From Oscillospiraceae bacterium (GTDB taxonomy: Bacteria > Bacillota > Clostridia > Oscillospirales > Oscillospiraceae): a stretch of 64,000 bases of DNA. This document shows, in pieces, positions 1 through 8,800 of this stretch. Below the pieces are notes generated by a model, which searched no databases, was not told the origin of the DNA, and was given only the letters and a program-made list of their open reading frames with translations. Location of the stretch: assembly GCA_015067565.1 (NCBI GenBank), contig SVMF01000005.1:1-64000 (forward strand). The letters run 5' to 3'. A program made the position numbers and the translations under genes. Each line of letters opens with the position of its first letter. Within the stretch, counting starts at the first letter, position 1.

Positions 1-830
1 TGCAGGTGTAGGTGGTGAAGCCTGCAGTCTCACAGGTCGGGGCGGTAACAACAGCCTCATAATCGTGGCCGTTGGCTGCAACTTCTTCCTGTGCAACAAG
101 AATTTCGCTACAAACAGAGCAGTGCTTACCTTCGGGCAGGCCGGTTTCGGTGCAGGTCGGCGCAACGGCTGCGTCGATGACCTCGGTGTGGCCGAGTGCA
201 TCCACCTCGTTCTGTGCAACGAGAACTTCGCCGCAGGTTTCGCAGTGCTTACCTTCGGTCAAGCCGGTTTCGGTGCAGGTCGGCGCAACGGCTGCGTCAA
301 TGACCTCGGTGTGGCCGAGTGCATCCACCTCGTTCTGTGCAACGAGAACTTCGCCGCAGGTTTCGCAGTGCTTACCTTCGGTCAAGCCGGTTTCGGTGCA
401 GGTGGGGGCAACAGCTTCGTCGATCACTTCTGTGTGGCCGAGCTTTGCAACAACTTCTTGTGCAACGAGGATTTCGCCGCAGGTTTCGCAGTGCTTACCT
501 TCGGTCAAGCCGGTTTCGGTGCAGGTGGGGGCGATTGCTTCGTCGATCACTTCTGTGTGGCCGAGCTTTGCAACAGTTTCTTGTGCAACAAGAACTTCGC
601 CACAGACAGAGCAGTGCTTGCCTTCGGTCAGGCCGGTCTCGGTGCAGGTGGGTGCGATTGCTTCGTCGATGACTTCGTTATGTCCGAGCCTTGCAACAGT
701 TTCCTGTGCAATAAGGACTTCGTTACAAACGGAGCAGTGCTTGCCCTCGGTCAAGCCTGTTTCGGTGCAAGTGGGAGCAACAGCCTTATCAACAACTTCG
801 GTGTGTCCGAGTTTTTCAATAATTTCCTGT
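1..830 (-). repeat. 123-nt tandem repeat in the interrupted surface gene
   Basis: The motif GTGTGGCCGAG recurs at about 186, 309, 432 and 555, a strict 123-nt period, with more diverged copies on both sides. It encodes 41-residue CxxC units on the minus strand. Confidence 0.8.
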
Positions 831-3628
831 GAAACTATTACAGTATTACAGACAGAGCAACGCTTTCCTTCCGTCAAGCCCGTTGCCGTACAAGTCGGTG
901 CAACAGCAGGCTCGACGACCACGCGATGTTCCGCAGAGGCTTCGTCGAATGTGTTTTTCTCTCCGCAGATCGTGCATGCGTGGGTAGCGATCATTGCGTC
1001 AGCGGGTCCAAAATAGATATAATCAAAGGTCATCGTACCAAGATCGCTTGTAGAGATACTTTCAAGATTGCCCATTTGGATACGCAAGGATGTCATCCTC
1101 GTATGGCTTGTCGAATCGATACCCTTGATTGGGAAGCGGAAGGTCACAAAGTCCTGTGAGGCGAGCTGCTCGGCAGAGATTGCAATCGAATCTAAGGCAT
1201 AGATCGTTTCCGTTGAACTGCCTTCGCCAACGAAATAGTAAATCTGCATTTTAGCTGCGGTTTCACCGCTCTTAACCTGCAAACCATTGAATTTGACTCG
1301 AATTTGAGCGATATGATCAGCCTTGGGCTGATAATTCAAATTGAAGTTTGAATTATAGCTTGGCCCGGTCTGTAGCCAAAGATGGTTATGAGTCGTCGTT
1401 GCAAAGCCTGTTTTGAGCGTACCCTCTTCCGTATTGACCTCGGGGGCAAGATATCGGTCGAGCCGCAGGCTCCAATTGCTTGCCTTATCGTAATCCACGC
1501 CGGAATAGGCAGAACCATTCTGATAGCGGTTGGATTTTTCGGTAAAGTTTGCAAAGAATGCATCTTCGGGGATATGGCTTCCCAGACCGCACGGAGCATC
1601 GGAAAGTGTGGGATCATAGATGTGTCCCGCTGCGGCCGCAGCATCGGCAGTATCGCTTTGGCCGCAGGCTTTACAAGCGTTCGTAATGATATTTGCATCC
1701 GCGGGCCCAACGTAGATATAATCAAATACGATCTTGCCCATGGCGTTGATATCGGTACATTCCAGATTTGACATCTGAAAACGAAGTGCTGTGATCTTCG
1801 TATGATCCTCAGAATCCAAGCCGCTGACCGGGAATCTCAGGGTCACAAATTCTCCGCCTTCCACCTGTTCGGCGGTAACATCGAAGGCATTCATATCATA
1901 GAGCTTCTCAGAGCCGCCTACACCTTCGAAGCGGTCAGGTCCGATGAAATAGTACAACTGAATTTTTGCAGTGCTTGCACCGGGCTTCAGTTCCAAATTT
2001 TCAAACTTAACACGCATCTGCGCAATATGGCCGTCTTCGGGGCTGTAGTTTAAGTTAAAGCCGGTATCATAATCTGCGCCCGTTTGGATCCAAATGTGGT
2101 TGTACGCAGTCGTTGTAAAGCCGGTTGTCAGTGTTCCCGTCGCAGGATCGATGCTCGGGGCGCCGTAGCGTATGGTCAACGCAGCCCAATTCTCCGATTT
2201 ATCGTAATCCACATTGGAATAAACAGGGCTTGTCGTATAGCGGTCGGACTTTCCGGTAAAGTTTGCAAAAAATGCCGTTTCGGGGATATAGGTACCGACT
2301 TCACACATCGGCTTACCATCAACGTATTCGTTATCGTGCCCCAAGGCTGCAATGACTTGCTGTTCACGCACAACAAAACCGCAAACGGAGCAGTGCTCGC
2401 CATCGGTCAAGCCATAGGTGGTACACGTTGGGGCAAAGCCCTTGTCAATGACAACACTATGGCTCTTTACAGGAATGACCTCCTGCACCGCATAGACCTC
2501 ACCACAGACCGAGCAGTAACTGCCCTCAGTCAAGCCGCTTTCGGTGCAAGTTGCCGCAACCGCAGCCTGCGTAACAACGCAGTGTCCCACAGCAGATTCG
2601 TCAAGCGTTCTCTCATCGCCGCAGGTCGTGCAGGTGTAGGTGGCGATTTTTGCACTTGACGGCCCCATATAGATGTAATCAAGCGTGATCGTTCCGAGTT
2701 TTGATGTGTCGATGCTCTCAAGGTTGCCGAACTGGAAGCGCAAAGAAGTGAACTTCGTGTGGCTTGCAGAATCGATGCCCTTGAGCGGATAGTTCAAGAT
2801 CACAAAGCCGTCCGTTGCAAGCTGTTCGGCCGAAATCATGATTGCATCCATCGCATGGATATCATCGGCCGAGCTGTCCGCGCCGAGGTAGTAAAAAATC
2901 TGCAATTTTGCATTGCTCTCGCCAGTTTTGACCTGTAATCCGTCGAATTGTACACGGATTTGACCGATATGATCACTCTTAGGCTGATAATTCAAGTCAA
3001 AACCGGAATAATAGTCCGATCCTGTTTGGATCCAAAGATGGCTGTAGGACGTATTCTTAAAGCCGGTTTTCAAAGTGCCTGCGGCAGTGTCGATTTCGGG
3101 GGCAAGATAGCGAGCGGTCAGCAAGCCCCAGTTGCTTGCTGTATCGTAATCCACGCCGGAATAGGCGCTGCCGCTCTGATAGCGAGTGGTATTGCCGGTA
3201 AAGTTTACGAAGAATGCCGTATCGGGAACGACACTACCCTGCTTGCACGAAGGGTCTGCAACCGAAGATTCGTAGCTGTGTCCCGTCGCACCAAGGGTTT
3301 GCGCCTGCTTGAAGACTTCACCGCAGGCCGTGCAGGAGATACTTTCTGTCTTGCCGTTTGCGGTGCAGGTCGGAGCCTTTGCGGCACTGATCGTATATCC
3401 GACGTGATAGCTGTCACCCAAGCTGTTCAAATGCAGTTTCGATGCATTCTCCTTCGCTCCGTTTGTAATAAAATGCTGCAATAACGCAAGCTCAGTCGTC
3501 GTAGAGGCAAGCTCCTTATGGTTCGATGCATAGACAGAGGCGTCAAACAACTCAGACAGCTTCATACGCTCTGTCGTCTTGCATTTGGATAGGAACTGCT
3601 TAAACGCCTTTTCATAATTACCCTTCAT
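1..3628 (-). CDS. Downstream part of interrupted giant surface protein (beta modules + CxxC repeat array), 3' end beyond window
   Basis: The minus-strand frame is open from ATG 3628 to the left edge, about 1,209 codons with no stop. It is in the same frame as the metallo-beta-lactamase gene ending at 3635, separated only by TAG and two codons. In order it shows two more ~43-residue repeats (FDxxVY...HF), a CxxC unit, and three ~195-residue modules, each starting near PxTAFFxNFTG and ending DYIYxGP (about 3230-2665, 2290-1700 and 1578-1008), with CxxC units between. From about 995 to 1 runs an array of ~41-residue repeats of the type [15 protein letters not shown]. The array repeats at the DNA level with a 123-nt period. 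ATG 3628 has only a weak AGGA upstream and encodes no signal peptide, so it is probably the tail of the interrupted upstream gene or is made by reinitiation. The function is unknown; a surface-exposed repeat protein is inferred. Confidence 0.7.
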   Translation of the reverse strand, partial: MKGNYEKAFKQFLSKCKTTERMKLSELFDASVYASNHKELASTTTELALLQHFITNGAKENASKLHLNSLGDSYHVGYTISAAKAPTCTANGKTESISCTACGEVFKQAQTLGATGHSYESSVADPSCKQGSVVPDTAFFVNFTGNTTRYQSGSAYSGVDYDTASNWGLLTARYLAPEIDTAAGTLKTGFKNTSYSHLWIQTGSDYYSGFDLNYQPKSDHIGQIRVQFDGLQVKTGESNAKLQIFYYLGADSSADDIHAMDAIMISAEQLATDGFVILNYPLKGIDSASHTKFTSLRFQFGNLESIDTSKLGTITLDYIYMGPSSAKIATYTCTTCGDERTLDESAVGHCVVTQAAVAATCTESGLTEGSYCSVCGEVYAVQEVIPVKSHSVVIDKGFAPTCTTYGLTDGEHCSVCGFVVREQQVIAALGHDNEYVDGKPMCEVGTYIPETAFFANFTGKSDRYTTSPVYSNVDYDKSENWAALTIRYGAPSIDPATGTLTTGFTTTAYNHIWIQTGADYDTGFNLNYSPEDGHIAQMRVKFENLELKPGASTAKIQLYYFIGPDRFEGVGGSEKLYDMNAFDVTAEQVEGGEFVTLRFPVSGLDSEDHTKITALRFQMSNLECTDINAMGKIVFDYIYVGPADANIITNACKACGQSDTADAAAAAGHIYDPTLSDAPCGLGSHIPEDAFFANFTEKSNRYQNGSAYSGVDYDKASNWSLRLDRYLAPEVNTEEGTLKTGFATTTHNHLWLQTGPSYNSNFNLNYQPKADHIAQIRVKFNGLQVKSGETAAKMQIYYFVGEGSSTETIYALDSIAISAEQLASQDFVTFRFPIKGIDSTSHTRMTSLRIQMGNLESISTSDLGTMTFDYIYFGPADAMIATHACTICGEKNTFDEASAEHRVVVEPAVAPTCTATGLTEGKRCSVCNTVIVSQEIIEKLGHTEVVDKAVAPTCTETGLTEGKHCSVCNEVLIAQETVARLGHNEVIDEAIAPTCTETGLTEGKHCSVCGEVLVAQETVAKLGHTEVIDEAIAPTCTETGLTEGKHCETCGEILVAQEVVAKLGHTEVIDEAVAPTCTETGLTEGKHCETCGEVLVAQNEVDALGHTEVIDAAVAPTCTETGLTEGKHCETCGEVLVAQNEVDALGHTEVIDAAVAPTCTETGLPEGKHCSVCSEILVAQEEVAANGHDYEAVVTAPTCETAGFTTYTC

Positions 3629-3634
3629 CGTTTC

Positions 3635-3637
3635 CTA
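3635..3637 (-). other. In-frame TAG interrupting a repeat of the surface protein
   Basis: Reading on the minus strand, TTC-TAG-GAA-ACG-ATG-AAG keeps one frame on both sides. The repeat family (FDxxYY...DL..A.G...LxxHF) continues straight across, so one C-to-T change in a CAG codon would explain the stop. An AGGA lies 4 nt before ATG 3628, so stop-restart is possible. Confidence 0.75.
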
Positions 3638-5785
3638 GAAATTCTGGGAATTTTGGTTCATATAAACCTTGACATCGAAATACGGGCTTGCGCAGCGGCC
3701 TTCCTCGATGCCGTAATTAATGAAGTGGTTATAGAGCTTGGCTTCATCCGTGCCGTAGGCGGCTTTCAGATCCGGGTATCGGTTTGCGTAATACGCAGCA
3801 TCAAACACATAGGGCTTGATATCCGCGGCGATCGAAACGGGGTTGTCATAGCGAAGAGCGCCATAGCTGAGGACATCCACGCCGTCATAAGAGATATAGT
3901 TCGTCGTGGCAAGACTTCCCTTAAACCACTGACGGATGTGATAGGTCGTTAAGTAATCGCCGGGTCTGGAGGCATACATCTTATACGGTGTGCACCACAG
4001 AGCTGCATCGGGATTGATCAGGGTATAGACCTCTTTGCCCATTGCCTGAACGCCGTGGTGAGAGACCTGTACGATATCGGACTTCAGACTGTAGTACTTA
4101 CTTGAATCGTTGGCATTTTGCTCGTGGTAATATTTGAGCATGATCTCCGTGGCGGTCGTGCCGTCACCTAAGAACAAAACGGACTTTCCGTTGAAGGTCG
4201 CGCGGAAGACAAGGCTCGTTTCGTTCATATTATACGACAGCATTTCCGCAACGGTCATGTTATAGACCTTGCCGTTATCCTCCAAGGTGCCGACATACTT
4301 GCCGCTGATATTCTCAGCGCCCCAGTAGACATCCTCCACCGTCAGGAGAATATCGATATGTACTTCGTCATAGTCGAAGGTCGAGTTGCACTTGCCCGAG
4401 TGACGGGAATTGACGCTGATCAGCGGTGTGGTTTTGCCCTCAGCGGTTTTCAGCTTGGCTGTATGGTTGACGATCTTGCTCATATATTTCTCGTATGTAG
4501 CCAAATCAAACTTATACATATATTTTTGCATCTCTTCCGTCGTGGGGAATCGATGGTAAACCGCATCGACCGTAAGCTCATGGCCATGCTGCGTCGCAAC
4601 GGACAAAAATGCGCCAAAATGATCCGCATGCTGATGGGTCAGAAACCACGCATCGATATGAGGTGCTGCACTACCCGTAATTCTTTGCAGATATGAGAAC
4701 AAATAGTTGCCATCAAGATCCTGCGTCGGGCAGCCGCCGTCAATGACGATGATCTTTCCGCCTCTGGTCTGGATGATATAGGACATCATCTTTTCATAGT
4801 CATCATCAAGCGGCGTCATGGAAGGAAGCTGGTGGATCTTCGTTTTTGCATTGGTCTGCTCATCGGGCAAGCCCTCAATGCTGAGCGTTTTCTTCGGGAT
4901 ATACACACGGAAAATGCAGTGCATATCCTCGGTGGTATAATCCGTCAGATCCGAAGGCGTTGTTTTTGAAATATTGAACGCTCTGAGGGTATAATCGCCC
5001 CACCATTCCTCGGTAACGTGGATCACATTCGAAGTTATGAAGGATTGCTGAGCGGCCTGCGGCTCATTGGCAAGCCAAGCCTCGGGCTGAACCTGCCAGC
5101 CCTTTTCAAACACGATGATCGAACCGACGGGCAGATTCGAGCGGTTCATACGCTGTGTTGCAAAATAGTTTGTTGCAGTGGCCATGGAATTAACTGTGTA
5201 GATCTTGTTGGTCGTACTGTTCCAATAAGCGCAGTGCTCCAGCTTCGGGAAATAGCGCTCATAGCCCTGGGCGACATACTCGTCGGGCAGGTAAATACGA
5301 AACGCCTCGTGAATATCCGCTGCCGTCAGATCGCTCAGGCTCGTGCCGTCGATCCTGCTGATATTGAAGGCACGGTAGGTATAGCTTCCCCACCACGCAG
5401 AAGTGACCACAATATGCTTCTGGCTCGTTTCATCCGGACGGGATGATTGCTGAACATCCTTCACCCAGCCTTCCGGACGGTACTGCCAGCCTGCCTCGAC
5501 AACAATGATCGAACCGATGGGAAGCTGACTCTTGGTAAATCGGGGTGTTGCAAAATAGTTTGCACTATCCGTTGCAGTCGTAATTACTTTCTTATAATTG
5601 GTCGCATCGGTCGAGTCCCAGTAACCGCCCTTTGTCAAATTCGGGCGAAGCTGACGGTATTGATGGTCAATGTTCCATAATCCGTCCTCATAATTTCTGT
5701 TTGCCGCCTGAGCATTGGGAATGTAGCTCGGAAACAAAGCGCATAACAAACCAATGACCAGCACAAAAGCGATAAGTCGTTTCAT
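3635..5785 (-). CDS. Secreted metallo-beta-lactamase-fold (ComEC-like) surface protein, ends at in-frame TAG
   Basis: The 716-residue protein starts with a signal peptide (MKRLIAFVLVIGLLCALFPS, cleavage near AQA-A). Two tandem ~130-residue units follow (about 35-170 and 180-300), sharing NYFAT, LPxGSIIVxExGWQ, WWGxYTxRAFNIS and FRxYxP. A metallo-beta-lactamase fold spans about 340-640: THQHADH at 383-389 (metal ligands H384, H386, D388, H389), VLFLGDG near 536-542 and SHHG near 575. This resembles the hydrolase domain of ComEC/Rec2-type proteins. The C-terminus enters ~43-residue repeats (FDAAYYANRYPDLKAAYG), and the stop TAG falls inside the second repeat, whose remainder continues in frame downstream. 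The start has a good AAAGGAG site, but upstream DNA becomes the antisense of the neighbouring gene after about 15 nt, so no normal promoter is visible. The substrate is unknown. Confidence 0.8.
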   Translation of the reverse strand: MKRLIAFVLVIGLLCALFPSYIPNAQAANRNYEDGLWNIDHQYRQLRPNLTKGGYWDSTDATNYKKVITTATDSANYFATPRFTKSQLPIGSIIVVEAGWQYRPEGWVKDVQQSSRPDETSQKHIVVTSAWWGSYTYRAFNISRIDGTSLSDLTAADIHEAFRIYLPDEYVAQGYERYFPKLEHCAYWNSTTNKIYTVNSMATATNYFATQRMNRSNLPVGSIIVFEKGWQVQPEAWLANEPQAAQQSFITSNVIHVTEEWWGDYTLRAFNISKTTPSDLTDYTTEDMHCIFRVYIPKKTLSIEGLPDEQTNAKTKIHQLPSMTPLDDDYEKMMSYIIQTRGGKIIVIDGGCPTQDLDGNYLFSYLQRITGSAAPHIDAWFLTHQHADHFGAFLSVATQHGHELTVDAVYHRFPTTEEMQKYMYKFDLATYEKYMSKIVNHTAKLKTAEGKTTPLISVNSRHSGKCNSTFDYDEVHIDILLTVEDVYWGAENISGKYVGTLEDNGKVYNMTVAEMLSYNMNETSLVFRATFNGKSVLFLGDGTTATEIMLKYYHEQNANDSSKYYSLKSDIVQVSHHGVQAMGKEVYTLINPDAALWCTPYKMYASRPGDYLTTYHIRQWFKGSLATTNYISYDGVDVLSYGALRYDNPVSIAADIKPYVFDAAYYANRYPDLKAAYGTDEAKLYNHFINYGIEEGRCASPYFDVKVYMNQNSQNF

Positions 5786-5787
5786 AA

Positions 5788-5830
5788 GCAGCTCCTTTCA
5801 TTACCCTCCGTCTGCAGGTTACAGGCTTGG
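5788..5830. other. Rearrangement or assembly breakpoint between divergent surface-protein genes
   Basis: On the plus strand the frame opens right after TAA 5785-5787. From about 5800 it is already homologous to the middle of a ~195-residue module (ITLRLQ..GLESIS..ELGTM), matching the [18 protein letters not shown] part of module 3 in the minus-strand gene. The first ~130 residues of that module, and everything before it, are missing. On the minus strand the ribosome binding site and ATG of the metallo-beta-lactamase gene lie only about 15 nt away. There is no plausible start codon with a Shine-Dalgarno site for the plus gene and no clear promoter for the minus gene. Confidence 0.7.
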
Positions 5831-8800
5831 AAAGCATTTCCGCAACCGAGCTCGGTACAATGACAATCGATTATATCTATATCGGCCCGAGATCAACCGC
5901 ACCAACCACGGTCAAAAACAACGATTATCTCCTCTTTGACTTTAAGAACGGCGAGGCAGACCGCAATCGCTATGTAAACGACCCTGCCTACGGCACAAAA
6001 AACTATGATCTGGCTTCCAATTGGTCAACAAACGCGGAATACTCCACCGCACCTGTCATCGACACTGCGGCAGGCACGCTCCATCTCGGTCTTGCAAACA
6101 ATGACCGCACCAGCTTGTGGTATCAGACAAACCCGGATCCCCAGTACAATTATGCCATGTCCTACCAGCCCGAAAGCGACCATTATATTTACATGCGCCT
6201 TCGCTTTAACGATATGACGGCAAGCGGTACGCCTTACATCCGCTTTGCCTACTATATCGGTACAGATATTTGGGAGGGAAACACGGCGACTGACAAAAAA
6301 GAATGTCCTTACTATTTGGATGATTACAATTTAACGGCAAATCAGATCACTTCCGGCGAATTTATCACCATCAGAATCCCAATCTGTCGCACAAACAACA
6401 CTGTCCACTCCAACTGGACAAACGTCAGAATGATCATCGGTAATATCACAAGCGCAAGCACCGAAGCGTTAGACTCCATCGATGTCGACTACATCTATTT
6501 TGGACCGAGCGAGATCATCCCAGCGGAGGAAAGTGCGGCAAACAGTCTGTATTTCAGCTTTGAGAACAGCTCGGTCGATCAGGCGCGTTACGCAAACAAT
6601 ACCGTCTATGGCGGCAATAATTATGACTTGGCTTCCAATTGGTCAACAAACATGGACTACTCTACTGTCCCCGTCATTGACCCTGCAACCGGCACGCTCC
6701 ATCTTGGCCTTGCAAATAACAAACGCACAGGCTTGTGGTATCAGACAAACCCGGATCCCCAGTACAATTTCGCCTTGTCCTACCGTCCTGCAAGCGATCA
6801 TTATATTTATATGCGTCTTCGCTTTAATGATATGAAGGCAAGCGGCACCCCTTATATTCGTTTTACCTACTATATCGGAAAAGATATTTTCGAGGGGGAC
6901 ACCTCGTCAAACAAAGCAGAACGTCCTTACAATTTGGATGATTACTTTTTAACAGCAGATCAGGTCACTTCCGGCGAATTTATTACACTCAAGATCCCGA
7001 TTTGCCGCACAAACAACACCATCCATGATAAGTGGACAAACATCCGAATGATCATCAGCGATATCACAAGCGCAAGCACTGAAGTGTTAGGTTCCATCGA
7101 TGTCGACTATATCTATTTCGGGCCGAGTGCTCCCATCCCCACCAACGAATCGACCGGGGATTCGCTCTACTTCGACTTCAAGAACAGTGAAGTCGATCAG
7201 GAGCGCTACGCAGAAGATCCCGTTTATGGTGGAAATAATTATGACGATCCTGCGAACATGGCGGTCAATTGGCAAACAAGTACCGCGATTGTTGACAAGC
7301 AGCTGATCGACAACACGTCCGGTCAAATGCAGTTCGTCGGCAAAACAATGGGTGTAAACGCATGGCCAAGCTATTATTTCAATATGGCAAGGACGCTGGA
7401 TTTCAACACCTCTGAGGCGCAATACTTCGAGATGCGCTTCAAGCTTGAAAACTTTGATATGGGTGAGTACATAGACAAAGAAACGCAACAGCTGAAGAAA
7501 CTCACCCCGTATTTCACCCTTGGCTGCTTTGAAAACAGCGGAAACGATACCGTTACCAACATCTTCAAAGATTATCTCATCGATACCGAGCACATCGATG
7601 ACGGCAAGTATATGGTCATCAAGATGGATATTCCTGCTTCCAGCGATTGTCACAAGATTACTTCCTTTACTGCCCTGCGCCTGTATTTCGGCGGCATCGA
7701 GAGTAATTTGACCGAATTCGACGAACTCGGAATCATCACCATTGACTATATTTTCTTAGGAAAAAAGGCTGATCTCGAAAAAGTACGAACCGAAAACCGC
7801 CGCAATTGGCAGACCGTGACCGACGGAACAACCGCAGACCACAAGCAGGATCAGGACATCAAGTCGCTGGCAAACGCAATCTTCTTCGACTTCAACAATT
7901 CTCCCACTGACCGTGTTCGCTACAGTGCCGACACATATTGCAACACAAACTGGGATGATCCGAACGGAAAGCACTGGTTCGATGCTTCCATGGCCGCCAG
8001 CTCGGGCAACTCTGCACAAAGTGCAGTGATGGATAACACCTCCGGCACGCTATCCCTAACCCCCAAAACCGGTGCGACCCAGACGTGGACGGAAGTTACC
8101 ATCAGCGGTTCCACGGCAGATGTAGGCAGCTCATTGCAATTTGATCCTGCATATTTGAAAGTGTTTCAGGTTCGATTCAAGGTCGATGGCTTGACCGCCA
8201 GCGGCAACCCCGTAGTAAGACTTCAGCTTCATCGAAGCAATGGTGCCTTGGAGTCAAACCGCGTGAGTGTTTCGTTTGATTCGGGACATATTGGCAGTGA
8301 CAGCTATCTTGTCCTGACAGGCTCACTCGGCAGCTCGCTTGACGGCTACGAAACGATTACCGGCATGCGTATAAACTTCGCCAATTTGAAGAATACCAAC
8401 GATAGTGCTCCCGGCAAGATCACCATCGATTACATCTATGTCGGGCCGGAGGAAACCCTGCCCAGCAACATCACCTACGGCTATGATTCATCCTATCTCG
8501 ATGACAGTAAGCTCTCCAACGGCAGCAGCTTGTTTACGGAAGGCAGAGGTATTCCGCTCATGAAGTCGAATCTTTCGATCGACTTTTACAGCGCCTTCAC
8601 AGAAACTGCTTTCACCTTCACGGGAACTGGTTTTGATCTTATTGGTCGTACAGGTGCGGATCAGGGCGCAATCCGCGTTGCGGTTTTCGATAGCAATGGC
8701 TATTGCGTTAAGGTCGCTCAGGTTTTGAATAAGAGTGATCTCGGCACAGAGCTGATGCAGATCCCTGTTCTGTCGATCGAAACAAAAAAACACGATACCT

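Noticed and set aside
65..1016. Plus-strand frames with repeated Cys/Phe-rich units
   Set aside because: They are shadows of the minus-strand CxxC repeat gene, which has the recognisable PTCTETG units.
3635..3637. Idea that TAG is recoded to an amino acid in this organism
   Set aside because: dtd ends with TAG at the normal family length and no other gene reads through TAG, so a point change or error is simpler.
5800..5900. Possible minus-strand promoter for the metallo-beta-lactamase gene (TTGCGG and TGTAAC)
   Set aside because: Both boxes are poor and lie inside coding sequence of the neighbouring module.
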